From the NCBI RefSeq assembly GCF_019375555.1, contig NZ_JAHXDN010000001.1, forward strand, positions 473,501 through 537,500: a stretch of 64,000 bases of DNA, in the 5' to 3' direction. A model generated the notes under the pieces. That model saw only the letters and a program-made list of their open reading frames with translations. It was not told the origin of the DNA and did no database searches. The position numbers and the translations under genes are program-made. This DNA is from Roseobacter insulae. Lineage in GTDB: Bacteria > Pseudomonadota > Alphaproteobacteria > Rhodobacterales > Rhodobacteraceae. Positions 25,857-35,100 of this stretch are shown in pieces. How positions within the stretch are numbered: the stretch's first letter is position 1; each line of letters opens with the position of its first letter.

Positions 25857-26867
25857 ATGAAAAATAAGACAGATATTTTTGCAGTGGCCAAACGCGCGAA
25901 AGTTTCAATATCGACCGTATCGAGAACGTTTAATCATCCCGAACAGGTGAAACCCGCGACTCGCAAAAAGATCGACAAGGCGGTGCGCGAACTTGGCTAT
26001 ATTCGCAACCGGGCGGCGCAAACCATGCATGGCATCCGCAGCGGCACCATCGGCCTCGTGGTCCCGACAATCGATCACACGATTTTTGCCGAACTGATCC
26101 AGGCTTTCTCGCAATCGGTGGAAGCGCATGGCTTCGTGATCCTGGTGGCCTCTCACGGATACGATCTGGAGCGGGAATACGCTGCGGTCCGGAAATTTCT
26201 GGAACACAGGGTCGATGGCGTAGCATTGATCGGTCAGGATCACTCCGAGGAGACCTACCAACTGCTGGACAGCAACAAGACCCCGGCGATTTCGATCTGG
26301 AATTACGACGAAGCGTCGCGGCTGTCCTGTGTCGGGGCCGACAATGCGCTGGCCGGTCAACTGGCAGCGCAGTGCCTGCTGGACCACGGGCACCGCGACA
26401 TCGGCCTGATGTTCCCGCCACGCACCGACAATGACCGCGCCCGCGGGCGGTACGAAGGTGCGTGTCGGGCCTTGGTCTCGGCGGGTGTGACCCTGCGGGA
26501 AGGCTGGATGACCGAGAGCCTTTACAGCCTGTCAGAGGCCAAGCACGCCGTTGCCTCCATTCTGACCCAACCGCAGATGCCAACGGCGCTGCTATGCGGC
26601 AACGACGTGCTGGCCGTTGGTGCGCTTTACGGTGCACAGGATATGGGGCTTGGGGTGCCGGACGATCTGTCCATCATCGGGATAGGGGATTTCAAAGGGT
26701 CCGAGGAAATGTCCCCCGCCCTGACGACGGTGCGTCTTCCCGCGCGTGAGATCGGGCACCTTGCGGGCCAGCAACTGGCAGGATTCGTCGTCGGCAACCT
26801 TGATCAGACCGTGCGCATCAACTGCGCGATCACGCTGAATGTCAGGGACACCTGCCAGCGGCGTTGA
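25857..26867 (+). CDS. LacI family transcriptional regulator
   Basis: A 336-aa repressor-type regulator. The N-terminal helix-turn-helix reads DIFAVAKRAKVSISTVSRTFNHPEQV, followed by a hinge helix (TRKKIDKAVRELGYIRNRAAQ). The rest is a periplasmic-binding-protein-like effector domain, with GLVVPTIDHTIFAELIQAF at its start and LLCGNDVLAVGALYGAQ plus DDLSIIGIGD near its end. It probably controls the divergent tct operon through the operator-like sequence just upstream, with the transported acid or its CoA derivative as inducer. A GTG at 25845 would add four residues; neither start has a clear Shine-Dalgarno. Confidence 0.93.
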   Translation: MKNKTDIFAVAKRAKVSISTVSRTFNHPEQVKPATRKKIDKAVRELGYIRNRAAQTMHGIRSGTIGLVVPTIDHTIFAELIQAFSQSVEAHGFVILVASHGYDLEREYAAVRKFLEHRVDGVALIGQDHSEETYQLLDSNKTPAISIWNYDEASRLSCVGADNALAGQLAAQCLLDHGHRDIGLMFPPRTDNDRARGRYEGACRALVSAGVTLREGWMTESLYSLSEAKHAVASILTQPQMPTALLCGNDVLAVGALYGAQDMGLGVPDDLSIIGIGDFKGSEEMSPALTTVRLPAREIGHLAGQQLAGFVVGNLDQTVRINCAITLNVRDTCQRR

Positions 26868-26957
26868 CCGGGCTGGGGCAAAGAGTTTTACGTCTTGATC
26901 TCAGGCATGGTTGAGGGCGCAGATTTCCCGTCATCTGGAACAGGGAAGGACATAGCC

Positions 26958-27463
26958 ATGCGCGTTTGGGTGTTGGGAGCCACCGGCACAAATCTGGACA
27001 TCTGGTCATTGCCACGGCGCGCCCGGCGCAAAACGGTGATCCACCCCGCGATGGTCTATCATGCTGGCGGCGGGGTTTTTGAGCAGTTCCGTCGTGAAGC
27101 CAGGCATCAGCGCCAGATTGAAATCCGGGGCTCCCGGCGGGTGCGCTGGCCCCTGATCCATCGCGACGACCTTGCCCGCGCATACCGTCTGCTGCTCGAA
27201 AGCGACGGGGCATCGGGACATTTCAATGCCAGCGCACGGACTGGCGTTCCGATGGGGGGATTGCCCGACATTTGGCACATCTGACGCCCAAACCGCTACC
27301 GTGTGTGGAACGCGACGCCGCCCAAGTGAGGCGTGAGTACGGTATCTGGGCTGAAGGGCCCATGCTGGACCAGCAGATGGCATCGCACAAACTGAGCAGT
27401 GCAACCGGGTGGCGTCCGAGACATCCGGACTTTCGCGCAACGGACTTCACGTTGTCGCCTTAG
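26958..27463 (+). pseudogene. NAD-dependent epimerase/dehydratase remnant (internal deletion and frameshift)
   Basis: The ATG at 26958 begins with the Rossmann strand RVWVLGATG, but after a few residues the sequence jumps to a VIHPAMVYHAGGGVFEQF segment, the middle of an atypical SDR epimerase, where about 100 or more residues should intervene. It continues with WPLIHRDDLARAYRLLLES (family C-terminal half) in one frame to about 27284. It is then picked up in another frame by PLPCVERDAAQVRREYGIWAEGPMLDQQ and TGWRPRHPDF, the family C-terminus. A deletion plus a frameshift near 27265-27290 indicates a decayed gene. It sits at the edge of the injection-system cluster. Confidence 0.75.
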
Positions 27464-27477
27464 CAGCGCTGCTAAGG
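27458..27477. terminator. 20-bp perfect palindrome at the converging gene ends
   Basis: Arms CCTTAGCAGC and GCTGCTAAGG are perfectly self-complementary. The element overlaps the stop codons of both the epimerase remnant (plus strand) and the 1103-aa gene (minus strand). An RNA hairpin could form from either transcript (8-bp stem, 4-base loop), so a bidirectional terminator is likely, although no long U-tract follows on either strand. Confidence 0.5.
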
Positions 27478-30400
27478 CTTGGGCCCGTTCTTGACCCGCT
27501 GCACAAAGTTGTAACCGATGATCAACCCCAGAATGGCAATCAGCCAGATCATCAATATCCTTGGCCAGAATGCCTGATGATCGCAGATATCCAACACAAA
27601 GAGCATCAGGATCACCGCCCCCATACCGATCCAGACCACACCCAGTCGAAATGCAAGCTGGTTGATCGCGCCGCTGTAAAATGACCGGATTGTCAGGATC
27701 ACTACGAAGGCAAAAAGGGCAGCTGCGGCAAGAGTGATATAGGCTCTGTTAGGGCAGGCCCATGTACATACCTGAACCAGAGGCGCGCGAATAACGTTCA
27801 GTTCCTTGGGCAGATTGTGCTGGTTCCAATCCAGTGCAATTGTCGCTTTGATTGTCGATATATCCGGATCGGTCAAGCGCGGCACAGGCCAGAATCCGAT
27901 GCCGGAAAAATTGTCCTCGAAATAGATCGCATCATCCACGAACTGCGAGTATTTGAGCGCCTCCTCGTCGGTAACGTCGCCCTCCTGTTGTCGTTGAAAG
28001 ACGAACTCATGCCCGCTGGGTGGCACAACGGGTATGATGCTGCGCAGAATTTCCGAACGCTCCTTGCCGCGAAAATCGCTCCGGTCCATCCGCGCCCGCA
28101 ACCGCTTTTTGGTCTCCGTTGTCGGGCGCTCAAGGAAGATAAGGATCTTGTTCACGACCTTGGTTTCCTGCTGTTCACGACGCGAAAACTGCCCTTCTTC
28201 CTGTCCGTCCGCGCGTTTCTGCGCCAGCGACCGGCCGGTCAGCAGCAGATCGCTGAGGTTGCTTAGCACCGGTTGTTGGCCGGGAATGTCGATGAGGGAG
28301 AAATCGAGCGCAATATTGACATGCTGATTTTCCGGTTGCGGCAATTTCGCATGAACAGCGCGCACGATATCAATCAGGTTCTGCGCATTGAGATCGGTCA
28401 TCGTTTTGCCCGCATAGTCTTCGAATACCAGCGTGACACCATCGGGATATGTCTGATCAAAAAGCGTGGGGATCGCCGCCTGAACGTCGGCCAGCGTCTG
28501 CGTGGGCACCCGTTCAAAGGCCTGCAACTGCCTCGTGATCTCGGTTGCGGCGGTGTTGATCTCGCTGGCGGTCCAGTTTGACCAGTCCCGCAGATCGAAG
28601 GCCACATCGACCTTGGCACGGTGCCGGTGCGCGGAGTTGACGAAACTGCGGCGCGCCTCGATCCACCGATCAGCGTGTATCAACGACAAGTTCCGCGTCG
28701 TCTCGTCCCCGTCAGGATTGGCATAGGTCAGTTCCATGCCATAAAATGCCAGCCGGCTGACCAGTCCGAAATCAACAAGCTGCAGGGTTGGTTCGGGTGG
28801 CGCATCCTCGCCTTCCGCCGGCGGCGGAGCGTCTTTCACCGGCGCGAACCAGAACGGATAAAAGCCATAGACTTCCGCCGTTTCCGGCCGCTTCGGGACA
28901 CAGCCACAATCGGGGGCTGCCAGCGGGCCGAACGCCCGGTCCTTGAATTTATCCGCAACATCGCGCTCGGCCAGCGACAGTGCGGTAGCCACCAACTGGT
29001 CCGATAGCGGCGGCGCCGTTGCATCGCTGCCGTCAACGCGCGGCACGGCATTGAGCGCGGACCGGAACAATCGCGCGTTGGGATATTCGACACCAACAAG
29101 CGACCTCAGCCGCGTTTCCAGGTCCTGGTTCGTCGGATCGTCCACAACCCCGCTGACATCGGGCAAGCTGAGGATACGCGCCTTCAGGGTCGCGGTGAGA
29201 GACCACGTGGACATGACGACCGGCGCGATCAGCGCCATCTTGGCATCCACTTCCGCATCAATCTGCTTCTGCGCAACCGGGCGCAAAATGCGTCGGACAT
29301 CCCCTTTGAGGATTTCTGGCTGGGTCGCCGGCAGGTAGTTACTGTCGGCCAGCGCTTCGCGGAATGCTTCGTTGAGAACCGTGCTCGCGATGGCCAGATC
29401 GGTTGCATCCGTCACACCGATGGTGGCGGGCAACTCCGGCAGTTCATAGTCGGGAACGCCCTCCGGCCGCGTGTCCAGCACGGGAGGGACGGGTTCCGCA
29501 GCGGCGGCCAGCGTGGTTGCCGCCACCTCGACCTGATCGTTGATCTCCAGTGTAACCTGTTGTGTGACGGCGGCCTTCAGACCCGATACCAATGTCTCTT
29601 CATCCGGTGCAACGCGCCCGATAAACGGCTCCACCACCGGCATGACATCCTGAAGGTCTTCAATGAAGCTGAGGGATTTGGTTGCTTCCTCGTCAATCAG
29701 GAAGGCGCGGGGCAGAAACTCGGGGCCAACAACCAATTCCTTTATCTGGTCGAGCGTGCACTGATCCAACACACCCTGAAGATTGGCTTGCAGCGCTGCC
29801 CACAATTGCTGTGCGGTCGTAAACTGCATCTCCTTGACCGCTTCAAAAGCAGCCTGCACATCGACGTTTTCCGTCAGAGCATCCAGATTATCCTGCGAAA
29901 ATGCGAAATAGTGGGTCGCGCTGTCGACCGTCCTGGCGCTGCAGGAGGCCGGCAGCGGCGCCGGTTCCGGAGTATCGATGACGATGGGCGCGGTCGCCTT
30001 ACCATCTTCGTAGTCCTGAAGCAGGGCCAGAACCGCGGGCACTGAACCCAGAAGACGCGGCAGCCTGTCACCTGGCGATTGCGTAAGCCAGACACCGAAA
30101 GCATCCGACATCAATGTGTCCGTCGCGCCCGCCATCGCAAGATCCATCTGCCCCAGCCGGCGCATCGCCGACAGGAAATCCTCGCCGGTGCCTGTAATCG
30201 GGAGTGCTGCACAGATGTCGGCCAGCGCGTATCCGAGCTGTGGACCCGACAGCAGATCAAGCGCCGTCTGCGCCGCCGGGCTGATTGACCCGGCATCGCC
30301 AAGCGCGCTGCAATCGGCGACCGATGCGGTTCCCGTCAAGGCGGCGGCGGCCATCTGCGGACCGGCCGCCAGCCGCAAAGCCATGCGCGTCTCGCCATTC

Positions 30401-30783
30401 GATTGCGACAAGCGCGCGATCATGCCGGGTGCCAGCACGATACTGCGCCATTCCGCGACCAGACCTGAAAGCGTGCCGTAATCTGTCGCCAGATCAAGCG
30501 TTTGCGGGACATCCGGTCCGACCCCCTGCCGCGGAACCTTTGCGCACAGTTTGCCAAGTGCCGCGCGCGTCACGCTGCCAAGGCGGCCATCGCTCAGCCG
30601 CGCATTGCTGTCTTCGAGCGCTGCACGCAAGCCTGCCTGCACTGTGGAAATGTCATAGTCAGCCACTGCCGCGTCACCGAGATTGGTGAAATCCGCGCAA
30701 CTTGCCATGGCTCCGGCAGGCACCCCGGCACCAACAATGACAAGCAGCCAAAATCTGGTCAGAAAGCGGCTCAAGACCTTCAT
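27472..30783 (-). CDS. large membrane-anchored eCIS-associated protein with degenerate GH18-like domain
   Basis: An 1103-aa protein. Residues 1-28 form a signal peptide or anchor (FWLLVIVGAGVPAGAMAS). Residues 40-85 resemble a peptidoglycan-binding-like repeat (STVQAGLRAALEDSNARLSDGRLGSVTRAAL). Residues 86-630 are an Ala/Pro-rich helical region. About 636-850 looks like a glycoside-hydrolase-18 type barrel: it starts with VYGFYPFWF, and PDGVTLVFEDYAG occupies the DxxDxDxE strand with only the Glu kept. The last 90 residues hold three membrane helices. Start ATG 30781-30783 overlaps the AAA+ ATPase stop by 4 bp, so it is the final gene of the injection-system operon. A cell-envelope role, such as anchoring particles or remodelling peptidoglycan for release, is inference. 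Confidence 0.7.
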   Translation of the reverse strand: MKVLSRFLTRFWLLVIVGAGVPAGAMASCADFTNLGDAAVADYDISTVQAGLRAALEDSNARLSDGRLGSVTRAALGKLCAKVPRQGVGPDVPQTLDLATDYGTLSGLVAEWRSIVLAPGMIARLSQSNGETRMALRLAAGPQMAAAALTGTASVADCSALGDAGSISPAAQTALDLLSGPQLGYALADICAALPITGTGEDFLSAMRRLGQMDLAMAGATDTLMSDAFGVWLTQSPGDRLPRLLGSVPAVLALLQDYEDGKATAPIVIDTPEPAPLPASCSARTVDSATHYFAFSQDNLDALTENVDVQAAFEAVKEMQFTTAQQLWAALQANLQGVLDQCTLDQIKELVVGPEFLPRAFLIDEEATKSLSFIEDLQDVMPVVEPFIGRVAPDEETLVSGLKAAVTQQVTLEINDQVEVAATTLAAAAEPVPPVLDTRPEGVPDYELPELPATIGVTDATDLAIASTVLNEAFREALADSNYLPATQPEILKGDVRRILRPVAQKQIDAEVDAKMALIAPVVMSTWSLTATLKARILSLPDVSGVVDDPTNQDLETRLRSLVGVEYPNARLFRSALNAVPRVDGSDATAPPLSDQLVATALSLAERDVADKFKDRAFGPLAAPDCGCVPKRPETAEVYGFYPFWFAPVKDAPPPAEGEDAPPEPTLQLVDFGLVSRLAFYGMELTYANPDGDETTRNLSLIHADRWIEARRSFVNSAHRHRAKVDVAFDLRDWSNWTASEINTAATEITRQLQAFERVPTQTLADVQAAIPTLFDQTYPDGVTLVFEDYAGKTMTDLNAQNLIDIVRAVHAKLPQPENQHVNIALDFSLIDIPGQQPVLSNLSDLLLTGRSLAQKRADGQEEGQFSRREQQETKVVNKILIFLERPTTETKKRLRARMDRSDFRGKERSEILRSIIPVVPPSGHEFVFQRQQEGDVTDEEALKYSQFVDDAIYFEDNFSGIGFWPVPRLTDPDISTIKATIALDWNQHNLPKELNVIRAPLVQVCTWACPNRAYITLAAAALFAFVVILTIRSFYSGAINQLAFRLGVVWIGMGAVILMLFVLDICDHQAFWPRILMIWLIAILGLIIGYNFVQRVKNGPKP

Positions 30784-32141
30784 GATGTGCGTCCTTCTTT
30801 GCGCATCTCAATGGTGATGGCATGTTTGAAATCTTCGGCAGTGACGGTGTCGCTGTCGCGGCGCAAGGCGGTAATGGCCGCGGTGCGCGCGACATTGGAT
30901 ATGGCCCCCCCGACGAGGGCGAACTCGCTTGCCATATGCCGGACATCAACATCATCGGCCAGCGGTACGTCGGCCAGTACGTTGTTCCAGATCTGCTCTC
31001 GCTGGGAAGCATCCGGTTTGACGAAACCGACCGACATCTGGAACCGTCGAAAGAACGCATCGTCGATGTTACTGCGCAAATTAGTCGCGAGGATCACGAG
31101 GCTCTCGCAGTCCTCGATACGCTGCAACAGATAGGCAACTTCCTGATTGGCATATCGGTCGTTCGAAGAGGTGGTGGCACTGCGCGCGCCAAAGAGGGCA
31201 TCGGCTTCGTCGAAGAACAAAATCCATTCCCGTTCCGCCGCCATGTCGAATACGAGGCCGAGGTTCTTTTCCGTCTCGCCGATATATTTTGACACGACCA
31301 TCGACAGATCGACCCGGTAGACATCCATCCCGGTCCTTTTGCCCAGCAAGGAGGCGGTCAGGGTTTTCCCGGTGCCGGGAGGGCCGTAGAAAAGCGCTTT
31401 GAAGCCCTTGCCGAATTGCTTGTGCAGCCCCCAGTCGGACAGAATCCTGTCGCGATTTTCCAGCCACGCGATAATGTGGCCGAGCGAATAGTGCAGATCG
31501 CGGGGCAGGACGAGATCTGACCAGTCGAGACTGGTTTGCAGTCGCTGCGCGGGAAAACTTGGCGAAAAGTCGGGGCGGGGCGGCGTGCCTTCGCACAATG
31601 CGATCAGCCGATGAACCGAAATGTCCAACAGGTTTCCAAACGCCTTCGTCTCGGGTCCGACGGTCCCCAGCGTGATTCCGGCGCGACGGCGCAGAGGCCG
31701 GTCCGCTTCAAATATCGCCATCGCGGCGATCCGCGCGGCGGTATCAGCACCAGCCAAGAGAAACAGGGCGGTTTCTGTGGTTGGCTGGAAGCCTCCGGCA
31801 CCCGAATGCTGACCACCGAACTGAGAAAACGCCCTGTCGATTGCCGCGTTCTTGACGAAAAATGGATCGAGGATGGCAGAGTTCACATGTGGCGCGATGG
31901 CGAGGGCAATGACAAGCCGCTCTCCGTCGCTCAGTTCATTGTCGCCGACAAGATGTGCCAGCGCCGAGCCCGATAGCAGCTGGGGCGGAGATGGCATAAC
32001 GAAAGGCGTGTCCGGGGCATCAAAGAAATGCGACAGGCGTGCGTCGATCACACGTGCCAGCCACGTTAACTCCGACTGAATGGCATGGGCATGCGGTGAA
32101 GAGCCATCGTGCAGATTAATGAGTTTCCCGGTTTCACCCAT
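30780..32141 (-). CDS. eCIS AAA+ ATPase (Afp15/Pvc15-like)
   Basis: A 453-aa protein: an N-terminal helical region (1-215) and a C-terminal AAA+ module. Walker A GPPGTGKT is at 253-260, Walker B LFFDEAD at about 308-314, sensor-1 ATN at about 352-354, and paired arginines at 365-366 supply the finger. This architecture, directly after the tape-measure gene, matches Afp15/Pvc15, which is needed for assembly of Afp/PVC particles or loading of their cargo. Its start overlaps the preceding gene by 8 bp and its stop overlaps the 1103-aa gene by 4 bp. The domain is secure, and the family assignment rests on context as well as architecture. Confidence 0.92.
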   Translation of the reverse strand: MGETGKLINLHDGSSPHAHAIQSELTWLARVIDARLSHFFDAPDTPFVMPSPPQLLSGSALAHLVGDNELSDGERLVIALAIAPHVNSAILDPFFVKNAAIDRAFSQFGGQHSGAGGFQPTTETALFLLAGADTAARIAAMAIFEADRPLRRRAGITLGTVGPETKAFGNLLDISVHRLIALCEGTPPRPDFSPSFPAQRLQTSLDWSDLVLPRDLHYSLGHIIAWLENRDRILSDWGLHKQFGKGFKALFYGPPGTGKTLTASLLGKRTGMDVYRVDLSMVVSKYIGETEKNLGLVFDMAAEREWILFFDEADALFGARSATTSSNDRYANQEVAYLLQRIEDCESLVILATNLRSNIDDAFFRRFQMSVGFVKPDASQREQIWNNVLADVPLADDVDVRHMASEFALVGGAISNVARTAAITALRRDSDTVTAEDFKHAITIEMRKEGRTS

Positions 32142-35100
32142 CCTGATCTCTCCAGTGTACGTGACAGGGCACGGTCATCCAGGGCAAGGCAATGGTCGGG
32201 CCCAATGTCCATGGCAATCCGTCCAGCAGCATGTCAAACGGGCCTGGATCCACACGAAGATGTGCGCCTGCGTCGTCAAACTGGAGATGTCCGGCGCGCC
32301 GAATAAATGCCTCCTGCAGACCAGCGGGCGACGTCTGGCCCAGCTTTGCCCATTGCGATATGACGGAGCGGATCAATCCGTCGATCAGCGCTGCCTCCTC
32401 TGGTGTCAGCCCGACCGGTTTCGGCATGGCACCGTCGTCAGGCACGCCCAGCAAGACCCGTTCCAGCGGATCAATCTGCCGCTCCGCACCAACGTCGCCC
32501 GCCAAGGCGGCCAGTGCCGCAGCGGCACGGGGCAGTTGACCGGGGCGGAACTCATTATCCGGCGTCAGCAATTCCATGCGTGAAAACAGCAACTTATAGT
32601 AGGGATGGAATAAGACGAGTCCGGCATGCCGGGTGAGCAGAAGCTGCGAAGAGGTGGTTGCCGGGGCCGCCGCATCCTGCCGCTGCGCATGCGGCTCTGC
32701 ATCAAAGACCCGTTGCAGACTATGGGCAAGGCGGTATCGCAATGCCGGAGGGGTAGTGCCGTCCGCATAGCTCATGCGGGCAATAAGCAGGCGTAAAAGC
32801 TGCTGCTGATCTTCCGCTTGTGGCACGATAACCTGCAGGGCAGCCGCGACGAAGCGGTCGAGATCCAAGTCAGCCGCCCCACTGCGCGCGAGCAATTCCA
32901 GCAATATCCTGTCTTCGGGCGTCAGGCCGCTGTCAGCATCCTTTGCGGCCGGTAATGTGACACCGGTTTCAGCATCGGGCGCCGCTGCGGTGAACGGCCC
33001 CTGAAAATCGCGGGGTAGGGCCTGCCAGATCGTGCTTAAAGCATTCCGGAAATCGACGGATGACGCACCAAATGCCGCTTCAACCAGTGCATCAACAACT
33101 GCCCCTGCCGATGCCGCTGACCGGTGTTGATGTGGGTCCGGTGCGGGCGACGTTTCAGCCGCAGCGCGCCCCCTTGATGCGGATGCCTGCTCCGGCGCGG
33201 TTGTTTTCGGGTTCTGCCTACCGTCTGACACCGCATTGCCACCGCCTGCCCTGACGGAGTGAAACCGGGTCTCGTTACCCTCTCCCTGCGCCGGGTCAGG
33301 TTCTGGATGCTCCCGACGGGCGGCGATGCGCGTGCGGTCACTTCCTTCTGTTCTGTCTCTAATCGAGGCAAAAAAGCTCGGCGGTCCCACCTCTGGCGGG
33401 TCGCGCGGCTCCAACGGCGTGAACGCCGTGTCACGCTTAGCCGCTGCATCATGATCCGGTGAAAGACTTTCAGACGACGGAGGCGCGCGGTGCGGCACTG
33501 CTTGCACTGCGCGGTCCTGATCCGAAACCGCATCACCGGACGTTGGACCGGCCTTTGATACCGTACCGCTTGCGGCCCGGTCCGCGTCAGAAACTGCATT
33601 TCCCGAGGCGCGCGTCTGGCCCGATGCAGCACTGCGGGGATGTTGCGCGCGGCCCACTATCGCCCGGTCCGAGGCTTTCTGAACGTCCAGGTGCGCTGCC
33701 CCGGGCAGTTCCGCGTCAGACGGGTCTGCCGACTTACCAGTGGCGGCTTCCTTGGCGTCGGGCGCAAAAGCTTCCGTGCGCGGGTCTGCACCGGATTTCG
33801 GAGCGGCAGGCGCGCCATCTTTTTGCGTTGTGGGCTGCCCATGGTGCGCCGCGTGATGGGAGCCGCGCGACGGTTGATCGCTTGAATGACCTTTGGAATG
33901 GGAGAACTGCACCGCCGGAGTGGCAGTGGCGTGTTTGCCGGGGTCCTCCCCGACATCGTCGCCATGCAGCTCAGGGCGATCTGCCCGCTTAGACGCTGGC
34001 GAACCATGTTCAGGCCCGGTCGTAGCACCCGGGATTTCAGGTGCGCTGACGACATCCGCGTCTGACGGCTCAATGAATCCCGTGTCCGGCTCTGACGAGT
34101 GCGGTTGATCTGTGGCAGGGTTGGACCGCATTGACGATACTGTGTCGGAACGCGCGACTTCCTTCATGCTGTCGACCGCATCAGCCTCCGGGCCTGTCAG
34201 GTCATCGCCCTGCCCGGTCCGGCGGGATGCTTGGTGTTCGGGCAAGGACTGACCATCGGCGAAACGCGCGCCCTTATTGGTGTTGAGATCGGGGATGTCC
34301 GGGGTTGCGTGTTTTTTTGGTCGGAACTCGGGCAGTTGAACACCTGGGTCAAGATCCTTGCCTTGCTGCTTTTCCACCCGAACCGTCGGCGCGGGATCAG
34401 CCGTATCGGTCCGCGCTTGAACCGCGCCGTGGCCCGCCTGATCTGCTGCATCGGCGCGTTCCGGCTGTATCGCCGGGTGCGCCGGGGCAATCGCGGGGGC
34501 CAGCATAGTCAGGACGTCTGTCCAACTACGGTGAGCCGCGACCCGGGCAGGCGCAAGGTTTTGCGGAGTCCCGGCCCCTGTTCCCGAAACCGGGGTGGGC
34601 GTGTCGTCACCCGCGTCTGGCATTGCGTCGCTGACGCCCTCCGCCGGGGCCGATACCAAGGGCGCAGGCTCACCTGATGCAGCGCCCGCCGCACGTGCCA
34701 AACCGATATCCACCGGGGCATTGTCCAACTGCGCATGTACCACGAAAAGCAACGCAGCCTGTGGATTGGGCGCGTTTTCACCCAGCTTTTCGATGGAATG
34801 CAGGAAGCCCGCCTCAGCCCCCGGCGCAAGCGATTGCGACACCGTCAGCAGAGCCCTAGGGTGCAAGGTGGCAAGCGCTGCCGCCACCTGCTGGCGCGAG
34901 GTCGTCCACTTACGCCGAATTTCCTCTGCACTCAGGCTGAGGATATCGCTGACAGCTTGGCGCGGCGGGGTGCCGCGTGTGGTTGTGCCCGGGTCCACGC
35001 TGCCGCGGGGCGACGCCGCACCGGGGTCTGACAGCGTGGTGGTCTGCGTGTCGCTGTCACGGTCGCTATACCCGGTCTGCCGCGTCCGAGGCGGTGCAGC

